The position numbers and the translations under genes were made by a program. This document shows positions 1 to 11,600 of a stretch of DNA of 64,000 nucleotides, in pieces (position 1 is the stretch's first letter; each line of letters opens with the position of its first letter). Source of the stretch: Laguncularia racemosa (Eukaryota; Streptophyta; Magnoliopsida; Myrtales; Combretaceae); assembly GCA_037954665.1 (NCBI GenBank), contig JBBMOL010000246.1, positions 186,001 through 250,000 on the forward strand, read 5' to 3'. The notes beneath the pieces were generated by a model that was not told the origin of the DNA, made no database searches, and saw only the letters and a program-made list of their open reading frames with translations.

Positions 1-689
1 TTTATGTTGAAAAGGCTGGCTTAAACATAATGGAAACAAAAGTATATGGCAGGTAATGAGCTGAGATGGCTACTATTGAAGTTTGAATTGAAAAATAGGG
101 GCACTCTATTCGAGTTATATTGGAGTTTGCCTTTTTGAAGTAATTTTTTTTTAAAAAGCAATTTCGGAAAAAGTAATTCTTAAAATACAGTTGCAACATC
201 ACAGATTAGTACTATAATTTTTAAATACAACAAAAATTGTATATTGCACATGCAATTTCTTTATAAAATTCGCATGTTAAACATACAATTTTCAAGAAAG
301 TTACATGTTGAATATGCGATTTTTATATAATTTATATAAAAAGTCGTATATTCAACATGAGTGAAATGTATTTCTTGTTCTTTGCAGCTAGGATCTAGTG
401 AAACGAGTTCCTACGAAAATGAGTGATCTAACTTTAAAAATATTCTAAACCTACAACATCATATAGTCATCAGAAAAAGCCCTTAACAATTTTTTTAGTT
501 CATGACAAATATCAAAGTCTATATAACATGACCAACTTGTCAAAAAGATAAAACTGTGACAATTCTGAAGTTCATAACATAAATTAATTGAGAAAACAAA
601 ATGATTTTATCAATTCTTTCAAACTTTACAAGTATAATTACATAGTTAAAGTAAACAAAATTAGAAATACATATATATTAAAAGAAAAT
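1..689. other. AT-rich stretch, no gene seen
   Basis: Very AT-rich, with stops in all frames. It lies just beyond the 3' end of the decayed MULE/plant-mobile-domain reading frame, so it may hold that element's 3' end, but no terminal inverted repeat could be defined. The only structured part is the repeat cluster at 225-362. Confidence 0.5.
225..362. repeat. Cluster of imperfect inverted copies of a CATGTTNAACAT-like motif
   Basis: About four degenerate copies of a motif around GCATGTTAAACATAC / ACATGTTGAATATGC occur in 140 bp, in both orientations, separated by runs of T and A. The arrangement could fold on itself. It may be the terminal region of the adjacent MULE, but no partner was identified at the other end. 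Confidence 0.4.
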
Positions 690-1430
690 AGAAAAAATAG
701 TGTATAATTACATAGCCAAATATATGTCTAATCCTTTTTACAAAAAAATCATAACTCTTCCAATCTCTTATGTGGATGCAGCACGGCACAAGAATCTATA
801 CAATCAAGTTAAGCATGCTGCCTCTCAACTATATTGCCTAACCATTTGAAAATTCTCTAAAAATGGAAGAAACATCAAGTGGACTAGGCTAGAAAATTTA
901 TCCATAAAGATGATTCCACCAATTAATTGAAAGATGTATATAAGTGTTTACTACATGATTGATAAATCATCTACATCCTTTGGTAGCCCCTAAAAAAATC
1001 TTTAACCCGGACATCTTAAGTCGTTCTTCGAAAATATTGTGAAGGCCAGGCCTAACATCAAGTAAGCACTCACACTCATCTGACCAATGTAATCTAGTGA
1101 CACTAGTAACTACATGCCCATCAATGGGCAAATCGAACTACACTATCACATCCTATAAAGTCATTGTGAGCTCCCCATGTGGCATATGAAACATGTACAT
1201 CTCCGATCTGCACCTCTCTACAAGAGTTGTAATGAGATGTCAATCCAACCATATGAATGCAAACTAAGACACCCCCACGAAAGTCAACCTACTATTAATA
1301 AGGCGTAAGGCGCCTATCAAAGTGTAATCTCTCCTCTAGGGTAAGGCGTAAGGCACCAATCAAAGTGTAATCTCTCCTTTAAGGTCTTAAGAGAGGTCTC
1401 CCATTGACGGCATACCAACCAAGCATCCTC
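690..1430 (-). pseudogene. Decayed plant mobile domain (PMD), C-terminal part of the MULE reading frame
   Basis: Conceptual translation of the minus strand gives recognisable PMD blocks broken by stops and frame changes: FHMPHGELTMTL, LPIDGHVVTSVTRLHWSDE, then about 150 residues further IGGIIFMDKFSSLVHLMFLP and WEAACLT followed by LYRFLCRA and KEIG. In the family these read roughly FHLPHGE-TITL, LPVDG and IGG-LF-DKSG--VHLMYLPLL followed by YSWGSA-LA-LYRELC. PMDs occur in MAIN-like host proteins and as C-terminal extensions of some MULE transposases. Because the SWIM and zinc-knuckle remnants of a MULE transposase lie immediately upstream on the same strand, I read this as the tail of that transposon protein, not a separate MAIN-like gene. 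It is non-functional. Confidence 0.72.
1302..1382. repeat. Two-copy tandem duplication of about 41 bp
   Basis: The segment beginning GGCGTAAGGCGCC and continuing ATCAAAGTGTAATCTCTCC is followed directly by a second copy that begins AGGCGTAAGGCACC and differs at few positions. It lies between the zinc-knuckle and PMD remnants of the MULE pseudogene and adds to its disruption. Confidence 0.75.
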
Positions 1431-1479
1431 CTAAAAATGAAAAAAAAAAAAAAAAGGAAGAAAAAACTATACAAATAAT

Positions 1480-4400
1480 GTGATTCATGAGTATGCAATG
1501 TAATGAAAGTGAAAACCAATCATATAGTTGTTCCCCCACCCCCGAAATGATGGGTATGCTACAATGTGAGAAGCGATATATCCACTAAGCCCAAATCCAT
1601 CTACATAAGAGACAATAAAGAGTTAAGTCATTTTCAAAGTTATAAAATAATTTTTTTTCTTTTCTTTTCAATTACCAAATAAAGAGCTACATATGAATTG
1701 TTAATAAACATTACGATGATTAGCAAACATGAACCTTATCTCCCCATTCGTTCGAGGTAACTTCTTCTATTGTGCCCCTCTTTCTGACAGAAACCACATA
1801 CATTCTTAGATGGTGACTACCTAAGATCCATTTCATTGTGGTACCGCTTGAATCGAGGCTTGCCCTTACCTCGAGTAAGATTAACATCTAGATGAACGAA
1901 AGGAGTCTACATGTCTAGCCACTTACTACTATCCCTAAGACAATTGAAGCTAGTACGATATATGAGAGTTTGATGTGTTCAATAATACCACTTGGCCACA
2001 CACTACATTCCATCCATACAAACATATGACATAGCAGCAAAAGCATGCGAACAAGGAATTTTATAAGTCTACCATTTGTTATAGGTGCATTAATCTCTCA
2101 TTGGGTTCACAGTGTGACTGTTGCTACTTACAATCTCATATCCCATTCCTCTTGTACTTGTGATAACCTTAAAAACTACATTCGTTTTATCAAAGTCGAT
2201 GACCCTGTGGTAACTTGCAACTTAGCCCCATTTTTTAATTTTCTCAACGACCTACGGTGCAAGCACTTTCCCTTTAACAAACCTTTCACTAGTTTTGTCA
2301 TGTCGCTATTCTCAATACCTAACACAGTTATAAAAGATTTTCATAACTAAAGCCAACATAAGTAAACACCTTACATCCTTCAATACGGCGTTATAACTTT
2401 CAAAAAGGTTAGTGGTCATAAACCCATATCTAAACCACACCTCCCCCCCCTCGGCGTCATACACTCAAGTCCATATTTTTTTAGGAATGCAAGCAAAATA
2501 GTTAAGTGTAGCTTCATTTTTTTTTTTCTCAATTCCTTCATGTAAAATTCGAACTTCTTTTTTTACGCCTTCAAACCTACTATAGTGACAAACTTTTTTA
2601 GTAGGGTTCTTTTGTACCTCATATTGAAATTACTAGCCACATGTCGAATGCATAACCGCTAATGTGCAAAAGGGAGCTACCATCTAACATCACGATGCTT
2701 AACTACTTCAACTATTCCTACATGTTAGTCAGATATGAGACACATTGTTTCCTAATCATGACGATAATTGATAACGTGTTCCTTCAACGACACTAAAAAC
2801 CATGACTATGATGCAAACAATTCTTTATCTAACAATGCAAATGCCAATGGAACTATATGGTTAACACCATCCATGTTGCATGCAATTAGAAGTTTGTGGT
2901 CATATTTCCCGTAATAAAAGGTTTCATCGATACTGACAACCAGCCTACAGTACCGAAATGCCTCAACGTATGTACCAAATGTCTACAACACCCTCCGGAA
3001 GATCACTTCACCTTCTTTCACAGTTGGCCAACCACTCCAATCGACATGCGAACCTAGATTACTCATCCGAATGGCATTTAACAATTTAGGCAACTCTATG
3101 TATGATCTATCTCAATCATCGTATACAGCTTCGCTCGCCCTCCTTTTGTCATCCTATACTCATTTCCTTGTTACTAAATACTAAAATGTATCGTAGATAT
3201 TTTGTTTTAGCATAGAAACCTTTACATCGAGTTCATTCCTAACTTGGCCTAAGAAACAACATGCCATGAAGCTTGAGTCCAACTATGGATGGTCTTGATT
3301 CAAAATGTGATCAATACATGTGTGCGGCCCTTCAACAATTGTAATAACAAAATCTCTATCCATCCATTTTTTGCATGCATGAAGTCACCATTTGCATCCC
3401 TTATCCCTCTTTATGTAGACAACATGCCACGCCTTTCTATCGAACTTATCAACATGATAATTATGATGATTCTTTATATGATATGACTTCACTACGTATA
3501 TCAAATCAGACTTCCTAGCAAACCGCTTTCCTTTCTTCAACTCATCACCATAGCATAAATCATCTGAAGATATAGCATTTTCCTCAAATGTTATATACCC
3601 ATCTCCACTATCCCCTCTATTAAAAAATGAAATAAGATGCTCAAAGGACGGAGTTATGAGATCATTTATTAGAAAGCTAGGCACAACAATGTGTGTGATG
3701 GCAACTTTTGGGGACACTGGAGGTAAAGGATCATCGGATGTTGCAAACTCAATGTTTATGCACAGCTTAACAATTTTATCCTCCTCATTTATTATTCTAA
3801 ATCAACACATAAATCATTATGAATCTCTTCAATCTCCCTTTTAAGAACATCTCCAATAGGTAAATCCATGTTAATGCCTTCTATATAATTCTCATGAAAA
3901 TCATCATTTTGTTCAAATATAGCTACAACATTCATGCATTCTTGACCCTATAGGAGGGAGACATTATAGTCTCATTAATTACAATTTAACCTTGATTGAG
4001 GATAGGATTACCTTCTAATTTAACAAATAACTCCTGAATGAAAAATCAACCCGCAGCTTGAGCAAATTCAACAAGAGCCTCTACATCATCATCATCTGTG
4101 ATTAAGAACAAAGAATATTGTGGTCAGATAGAACTTGAATTAAAAACTATAGGTAGCATTTGATTACTAGTACTTGATAGAACAAGGAGTATTGGATAGT
4201 ACAAAATAAAAAGGACTGGACAAAAAAAAAATTTGTACTACATTTGGTTTGTTCAGTACTGAAAGATTTTTATGTTATCCAGTGTTTGAAATTGTAAAGT
4301 ACTGGACTAAACATAGTAAATTTAACAATTATACCCTTTTAATTATATTATGGTTATTTATACATATTTGATATTATTATAAGAAAATACAATTTGAAGA

Positions 4401-5534
4401 GATTATAAATTATATAAAATAATTTGTGTAAATCCATTGATTGAAAAAATTTAATAATTTATATTATAAATTACAATAATTTATGTTATATTTAATAAAA
4501 TAACACATTACCTACATTTCTCTTATCTTAAAAATGATGTTCCGATATAGTATATATATATGATAAATAATATACAACATAAAAGAATTTTAACTTGAAA
4601 TTAACAATAAATATGGTTTTAAAGAAAAACTTATGTTATATTATTTTTCTCATACTATGTAATTTTCTTTGTTTTTATCGTACTGGAAATCAAAACGTGA
4701 GTTTAGAATCAAGTTGAAACACGTGATGATCTATCTATACATGAAAAATTGATCCACCACCACCGTCTCATTTCAATAGACATCTAAACGCACGGCGACA
4801 ACCAGACAAAGAGCATGCAACGAAGATAGAAAAGCAAGCGAGGGAAATCTAAACGGATAGCGACAACCATAGGTAGAGCATGCGGGGAACATAGAAAAGC
4901 AAGCAAGAATGTGAGAAAGAATGAAAGGATACGAACTTAACGACAACTTTTGGCATGATGACAGCGACGTTTGAATAGCGGTCAATTGCACAATGAATCC
5001 CGTTGTTGGAGTGGCGTCGATGGGTTTTCCTACTACACTTGAAGGGCAAGCTAGTGCAACACAAATGGGTTCAAATGAAAAGGATTTGGGGAGGTAAGGT
5101 TTGTTTGTAAAGAGAAAAATATGAAGGGCAAGTTGGAGATTTCGAAAAAAATGAATTTTTGTCCAGTACCAGATTTTTTGTACGTAATTACATGTGGTAC
5201 AAAAATTTGCCATTTTGTCCAATACCACATTGAATTTTTGTCCAGTACTTTTTTCATGAATGGCAACCAAACGCAGGACAAAAAAATTTGTCTTGTCCAA
5301 TACCACATTTTTGTAGCAACCAAACGCTACCATAGGATGCCTGTAAAACACCTCCACTTGATGGGAGATAGGATAAATTTTAACGGCTACACATATCTTA
5401 TTTAACAATCCTGTATACCCTATATATGTCTTTACTTTAATTTTCTTAAGAGGTTCCATATCATAATATGCTTCTTCTTCACCATGCATGATATTCTCAT
5501 GGGCAAATATCGCAAATCTCACAAAATCCGCCAT
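1480..5534 (-). pseudogene. Decayed Mutator-like (MULE) transposase, split by a Harbinger insertion
   Basis: The frame starts at an ATG at 5534 (MADFVRFAIFAHENIM...) and runs to about 5335, where the 1180-bp element at 4152-5331 interrupts it. It resumes at about 4148 with ITDDDDVEALVEFAQAAG, a typical MULE N-terminal block. Further on are the MuDR DNA-binding region (3385-3717, KSDLIYVVKSYHIKN), the MULE catalytic core (about 2780-2960, VVSIDETFYYGKYDHKLL, with the first catalytic Asp of the DDE triad), a SWIM-type remnant (IPCSHAFAAMSYVCMDGM, about 1990-2050) and a CCHC knuckle (CGFCQKEGHNRR, about 1770-1800). A plant mobile domain follows (690-1430). Domain order matches known MULE-PMD transposases. 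Stops and frame changes are numerous, so it cannot encode an active enzyme. Confidence 0.8.
4152..5331 (-). mobile_element. Non-autonomous PIF/Harbinger element (deletion derivative), 1180 bp
   Basis: It begins GGTAGCATTTGATTACT and ends in the reverse complement of GGTAGCGTTTGGTTGCT, giving terminal inverted repeats, and is flanked by ATA on both sides (4149-4151 and 5332-5334). Its right ~590 bp match, in inverted orientation, the left end of the full-length Harbinger element at 30040. Its left ~360 bp match the right end of that element (about 35510-35872). The transposase and Myb genes are absent. It sits inside the MULE transposase reading frame. The last ~200 residues of the long minus-strand frame entering from 5534 are simply transposon sequence read through from the MULE frame. 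Confidence 0.88.
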
Positions 5535-5720
5535 TTCCACTATTAGTTGATAGCAACATCAAACAATATATAAACCAAAACCAACTTCATATGATATAAA
5601 CCTCATCTACCTCATTTTTATATCAAATATCACATGAACTTATAAGTTTGTAGTGTAAACCTAATAAAACCTCCATATGAACAACATGAACTTTATAAAA
5701 TTCCAATTGCACAACCCAAT

Positions 5721-6482
5721 TACTAGAAATTAAAGTAAAATCTATAAATTAGGGTAAGACCTACAAATTAGAGTAATACACAAAATTGAGCTAAATCCTT
5801 CAATTTAAGACAAAATCTACAAAATTAGAGAAAATTTTACATATTAGAGCAAATTCTACATATTAGGGCAAAATCTACGAAATTAGGACAAATTCTATAA
5901 ATTAGGGCAAATTTAATAAATTTGGGGCAAGCCTTACAAATTAGGGGAAAAAATCCACAAAATTGGAACAAATTCTATAAATCAAGAAAAATTGTGTAAA
6001 ATTTGGACAAATCCTACAAATTAAGGCAAAATCCTCAAAATTGAGATAAATTCTACAAATTAAAGCAAATTGCATAAAATTTGGCCAAATCCTACAAATT
6101 AGGGCAAAGTCCTCAAAATTAGAGTAAATTCTACAAATTACAGTAAAATTTACAAAATTGAGACAAATTCTACATGAGCAAAATTCAGGCAAATTCTACA
6201 AATTATGGCAAAATCTACAATATTGAAACAAATTCTACAAATTACAGCAAATTCATAAAATTGGGGTAAATCCTATAAATTTGAGTAAATTTCAAAAAAA
6301 TGAGGCAAATCCTAAAAAGTAGAGCAAAATCCTCAAAATTAGGCCAAATTATACAAATTATAATAAATTTCACAAAATTGGGGCAACTTTTACAAATTAC
6401 AACAAGATTTACAAAATTACTGCAAATACTACAAATTAGAGCAAATTCTAACAATTATGAAAAATTTTACTAATTGGGACAA
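5721..6482. repeat. AT-rich minisatellite, ~21-bp units in a ~42-bp higher order
   Basis: About 35 degenerate units of the type CAAATCCTACAAATTAGGG follow one another for 760 bp. On the minus strand two open stretches show the period as protein: alternating 7-residue blocks such as ALICRIY and LNFEDF repeat every 14 residues. The open frames result from repeat units of 21 nt (divisible by three) poor in minus-strand stops, and I do not consider them genes. It lies about 190 bp upstream of the MULE transposase start, so it may belong to that element's 5' terminal region. Confidence 0.85.
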
Positions 6483-7149
6483 AATCTAAAACTAACCTCA
6501 ACAAAGCAAATTCTCCACTAATTGATATGAAATAATGTATAATTTCAAGTACACTTTCAAGCTTAATTTTACCTGTTAGAAATCAACAATAACACATTCT
6601 ATATTCAAAGAGAGTAATAACAATGGAGTATAAAAGTATTATATTAAAAAAAAACAAATTTACAATAAAATTTTAAAAGTAATAGATGATACTTACCTAA
6701 TGTAGACCAAAATCGTGATTTGGAGTTGCGGAACTGTACTTTCCAAATTAAAAGCTATGTTTTTAGTTTGTGGAGTGGAAGCTCAGGTTAATCGTTGTCT
6801 AACAAGTGTGGTGCAGGTTCTAGGTTCTTTCTACTAGTAATTGTCACGAATGTCAAATTGTTTCCTAAGATATCAAAAGCGGTCACTGACTTTAGAAATG
6901 GCCTGGAAAATACCCGCTGCAAGGTTGTTTGGTTGGACAATCCAGCCATCTAAATCATCCATGGAAGGGTACATGAATACAAATTCGATGGTGCATGTCA
7001 TATCATCATCTCCAAGCCTTTCCATGGAACACGGTTGTTAGAAGGGATAAGACTTTTACTAGAGTCTGGCGGTAAGGAAAATCCAGGCAAACTCTCAAGA
7101 AATTGCTCTTTCAAGCAGACAAAATTGCTAAGAGTCCAATTCAAGAAAC
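6483..7149. other. No gene recognised
   Basis: A 66-codon plus-strand frame (6841-7041) matches no family that I recognise. It could be a highly diverged upstream part of the histidine-kinase pseudogene that follows, but no kinase motif (H, N, G1 or G2 box) is readable. Confidence 0.4.
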
Positions 7150-7834
7150 TAGCAAACCAAGAAACCAGAAACCGCTGAGTGGAAAGAAAGTGTTAGTGAT
7201 AGAATATGAGTAAGTGCAAAAAAAGGTGGCTGAAATGACTCTTTTGCAACTAGGGACAGAAGTTAAGCTCTGATCTAATGGAGAAGAAGCGTCTAGCTTA
7301 GTTAGGAATGTTCTTAAAAGAATGGCGGCTGAAAAAGCTTTTCTCACTCCTAGGGGCAGTAGCCAAACCCTTTAGATTGAAGAAGTGCATGGATCAGTTC
7401 CATGTGGTCTTGGAAAAAATGGGAATATTGGAAATTCAAATCCCTTGCCCTATGATTTCATACTCATGGACCGTGAGATAATATTAATTTTCACTTCTGC
7501 AGCATCCTTGTATTCATTCTTAATAGCCATACAACTTAGGTCCCTTCCCAAAATTAATGTTCAAGGCCATGCTCTTGCCATGCAGATGGGCGTTATGAAT
7601 GGCTATGAAGCAACTAGAAGAATAAGACAGCAGGAGAAAGATTGTGGTATTCATATCCCAATTATAGCAGTGATTGCACATCCTACAGGCATTGAAGTTA
7701 AAAGTGCCAAACAAGTTGGGATAGATTTGCACTTGAAGAAGCCTCTCAATGATGATCGCCTTATGGAGCCATCAGCAGACATTTCCATTAATATGAAGTA
7801 TTGTGCAGCAAATAAATGTCGGCACATAAAATGA
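7150..7834 (+). pseudogene. Hybrid histidine kinase receiver-domain fragment
   Basis: Reading one plus frame from about 7150 gives LSGKKVLVIEYE, then KKVAEMTLLQLGTEVKL, SNGEEASSLVRNVL, LPYDFILMD, then MNGYEATRRIRQQE, HIPIIAVIAHPTG and DLHLKKPLNDD: a response-regulator receiver domain of the plant hybrid kinase type (closest by eye to the AHK5/CKI2 type). The phospho-acceptor Asp (LMD) and the C-terminal Lys (LKKP) are present. The N-terminal acidic pair, normally VED or similar, reads VIEYE. Three in-frame stops interrupt the domain (after EYE, KL and TL) with no frameshift. A 108-nt segment at 7478-7585 sits where LMD-x-E should join MxVMNG. It ends in AG but starts AT, so it looks like an intron with a mutated GT donor. 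No kinase domain is visible upstream. Confidence 0.75.
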
Positions 7835-8659
7835 GTGTCTTAGTTTCTTATTCTGAAATCCTCTTTTGATAATTCCATGGAATAATCCACTTTTCTACCT
7901 TCAGCTTGGTACATTTGGATTAAAAAAATAATAAAAAAAGAGACCATTTTTGGTAAAAATGCTAAGATGAGAATTGGAAAACATAGCTTGAAAACTTTCG
8001 AAGTCTAAATTATTTCAGCACAGCGAAGTCATTACAAATACAAATGTACTCGATTGGCCCAAAATAATGCTATTGCCCGATTAGGATGTCCAAGGATGCT
8101 AAGAATTTGCTGCATTGCATCTGTAGCACAAGGATCAATAGAAGTTCAAATTCAATCCAGTGAATGGTTTTTCTCAAAAAAATAGCTATGTGAAATATGA
8201 GAAAATATCTAGATAACAATATTTTCCATGAAGTGGTAGTAAATGAGAAATCATTTACCCCGAATGCCAGCATAAGTCTAGTCATAATCATGCATCAATA
8301 TCTCAACTTTCTAAAGTGCTACCATGAAAATGCTGAAATTATACAATCAGTTCTCCAACACCAAACCTTATTTTAAGTTTCTTTCACATTCTCACCAGCT
8401 TAAATAAACTTGACAAACTGTTATGAATTCCTGTCTTTAATCTCCAATTTGCTGGCATATTAAGCACTACTGCAAATGACTCGAGAAATGACTTGCAATG
8501 AATCAGCATGTGGCATACCTTCATTTCCACATAATTCATGCGATTTAATTTTCTTGAACATAAGCAGTAAACTAGCTCTAAATGTCTATACTGGAGCCAA
8601 AAGCAAGACCTGATTCAAGCATTACTTATCAAATGTCTACACAAGCTGCGGCTATTTCA
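7835..8659. other. 3' flank of the TNL gene, no other gene seen
   Basis: AT-rich, with only short frames. The part next to 8660 is expected to hold the 3' UTR of the minus-strand TNL gene. No transposon ends were recognised. Confidence 0.45.
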
Positions 8660-11600
8660 TTAGAGCAGCCTGCGTTTGTTTTTTCTTCTTTTCTTGGGGA
8701 ACTGGACATCGCATTCCACATGAACTCCTATTGGCAGATCTGGCATCCGTTTCAGTGAAGTACATCCGGAGATATCCAAGTACTTTAAGAACTTCAAGCT
8801 TTGAAGTCCCTGGAGCTCAATTAGTTTCTCACAATCTGTTGCTACCAGATACTCCAAATTTGAAAATATCAACATGTCTGGCAATCTTTTTATTGACTTG
8901 CATCCTGAAATATCCAGATAATTTAGTGATTTCATTTCCTCAAGCCCTGGAATCTCGAGAACATCAACAAAATCCTTCACATATAGTTCCTCCAGATTTT
9001 TAAGTTTTGACATATCTGAGAAATTTACCATGGATGTACACCCAGAAATATTCAACTTTCTCAATGATGTCAACTCATCCAAGCCATCGACATTGCGTAG
9101 CTTCTTACAGTTGTTGACATTTAAATCTTTCAACACTTTTAAATATGACAAGTCATCTAACCTCTCAATGGAGTTGCATCCACAAATGATCAAGTGTTCT
9201 AAGGACTCCATGTTGTCAAACCCTTGAAGGTCTACTAGATTCTCACACTCCAAAATAAGCAATAATATAAGATTTTTCAAATTTGAGAGATCTGGTAATC
9301 TCTGTAGTGCTGCCAACTCTCTCAACCGCAAATAATTCAAGGACTCTACAACTTCAAGGCCATTAAGATTAGATAATTGCCTGCATTCATATACTTCTAA
9401 TTCCATAAGGGAATCTAATCCTTCCAGACCGTTGATTTCTGCCAGCTCAGAGCACTCGTGAAGCGTTAGTTTGGATAAGCTTTTCAGGTTTGACAATTCC
9501 GGAACTCCTTTCAACATTGGACAATTTTGGATGTTCAGCTTTATTAAACTGGAGGGAAGCTCAGGAAGGTACTCGAGTTTTTCACAGGAGTCAATCCTAA
9601 GTTCCCTTAGCTGAGTAAGAGCAGAAATATCTCTTGACAGGTCGCTGATGCCTACATTGAACAATGATAGATTCTTCAACCTGGATAAAATTGACATATT
9701 CTTGATAATGACATCTGAATCAGAAATTTCTAGCGTCTCTAATTTGTCTAACTTTCCAATATATAGAAGCTTACTCTCTATATTGGAGAATTCAGAAAAT
9801 CTGAGATGCCTCAAATTAATTAAGTTGGATGTATTAGGGAAGGCTGTCATGGAAGTACAGTCAAGTTCAAGAGATGTTAAACCATAAGGGAGCTCTGGAA
9901 CTGATTCAAGCTTTGCACAGTTCCATAATTCAAGTTTTTGGAGGGCAGAAAGTTTGTGGATGTTGTTAGGCAAGCCAGAAATCTTAGTACTTCCTAATAG
10001 CAGGCTTTGCAGTGAAGATAAATTACCAATACCATGAGGCAATACTCCTTGCAAATCATCGCAACCAGTAGCATGGATCTTTTCGAGCTTCCCTGACATC
10101 CCAATTGAACTAGGTAAGCTTGTCATGCTGCTGTTAGTCATTTGGAGAACTTTCAAATTGCGCAAATGTCCAATAGAATCAGGTAATACCTTAATTCCTG
10201 TGAAGGATAAGTTCAGCTCTGTCAATAGTTCCAAATTCCCAATTGATTCTGGAAGCTTTTCCAATGACTCACATCCTTCTAGCCATAAAGTATGGAGCTT
10301 CACAAGCTTGCCAAGGGATTCTGGAAGTTCCTCGAGTTTTGCACAATCAGTCAAGTCAAGAGTTGACAAAGATGTAAGCTGACCAAGTAAACTCGGAAGT
10401 TTAGCCAGCATCTGACAGTTGACAGCAGTGAGAGTCTCCAGTTTCTTCAAACAACGTTCAGAAACTGGAATTTCCCTTATTGAGCTTCCATCTGCACGAA
10501 GTTCCCTCAATCTTTTCATTCTACCAACTTCGACCGGTAGCTTCTCCAATTTCTCACAGCCAATAACATTAATAGTAATGAGTGTCTTGACATCTCCAAT
10601 CGAAGGATGAATCTGTTCCAAGTTTTTACACTTTTCAAGAATCAAAATCTCTAGTTTTGAGAAGACAGAGAAATTAGGAGTTGTGCTTAAATGCTTGCAG
10701 CCAGTGAGATTTAGAACCTTCAAATTCTTCGCCATCTAGTAAAGAAGAAGTTTGAAATGTGAGACAAAGAAATATAGATGAGGAGAAATAAGGGGGAAAA
10801 GAAGAAAAGAAAGTAGAGTGTAATTCATGATACCTCCATTTGACTCCATCCTTTCCAGTGTTCTGTAACTTCACTATCAGATAAATTAAGAATGACTAAA
10901 TTCTTCACATGAAAATTGGTTGCAATAAAGTTGGAAGTGCATCCCTTCCATTCAAGCCATCTAAGTTTTGGAATAAGATCCCGAAAATCTCCAACAAAAT
11001 TTGCATAATTCACTTGAAGAAACCGTACCATTGTTAGTCTTCCAAATTGCTCACTTGTGAAGCAGTAATTTTCTGATCTCTCAACATTGTCAAGATAAAG
11101 AGCCTGTACTTTTTTTGTTCCCTGTCAGTCCAAAACAGAATTTTAAAATTCTAATGAGTCCAATTTCACGCACACACAGCAATGACCAGGTAATCAAATA
11201 GCAAAATGCAAGCAATATTGAGTAGGGCAGATGGAAAAAAATGAAGAAATTGCTACCTGCTTCCTTTCTACTACTTCCAAGGCTTCTTCTCGTTTCCACA
11301 ATCTACTACGTTTTCCAAGATCATCATAGCTTTCTTCCCTAACAATTTCCCTTCCGAGATCTCTAAGTTGGTCATGCATCAGTAGCTCATTGTTATCCCC
11401 AATTTTAACCAGGGACATGAGAGTAAGGACTTCAATCCCCTCTTCTGGGAAAAAACCACAGTCTTCCCACATGTATTGTGCAACTCCTTTGTCCATTCCA
11501 ATTAAAAGGCATGCAACGTCAAGAAATATTTGCTTTTGCTCATGCTCTAGAGCTTCATAGCTTATCCTCAACTTTGTTCGAACCTTATTGTTAGGTATTT

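Noticed and set aside
2045..2350. 101-codon plus-strand frame
   Set aside because: It lies antisense to the decayed MULE transposase, and its sequence has no family features.
5051..5405. Overlapping frames on both strands with WYWTKQ / VQYHIF repeats
   Set aside because: These are translations of the Harbinger derivative's subterminal repeats (CCAGTACC/GGTACTGG words), not proteins.
8731..10610. Five plus-strand frames of 63-90 codons
   Set aside because: They are antisense shadows of the TNL last exon; LRR-coding DNA often leaves open antisense frames.
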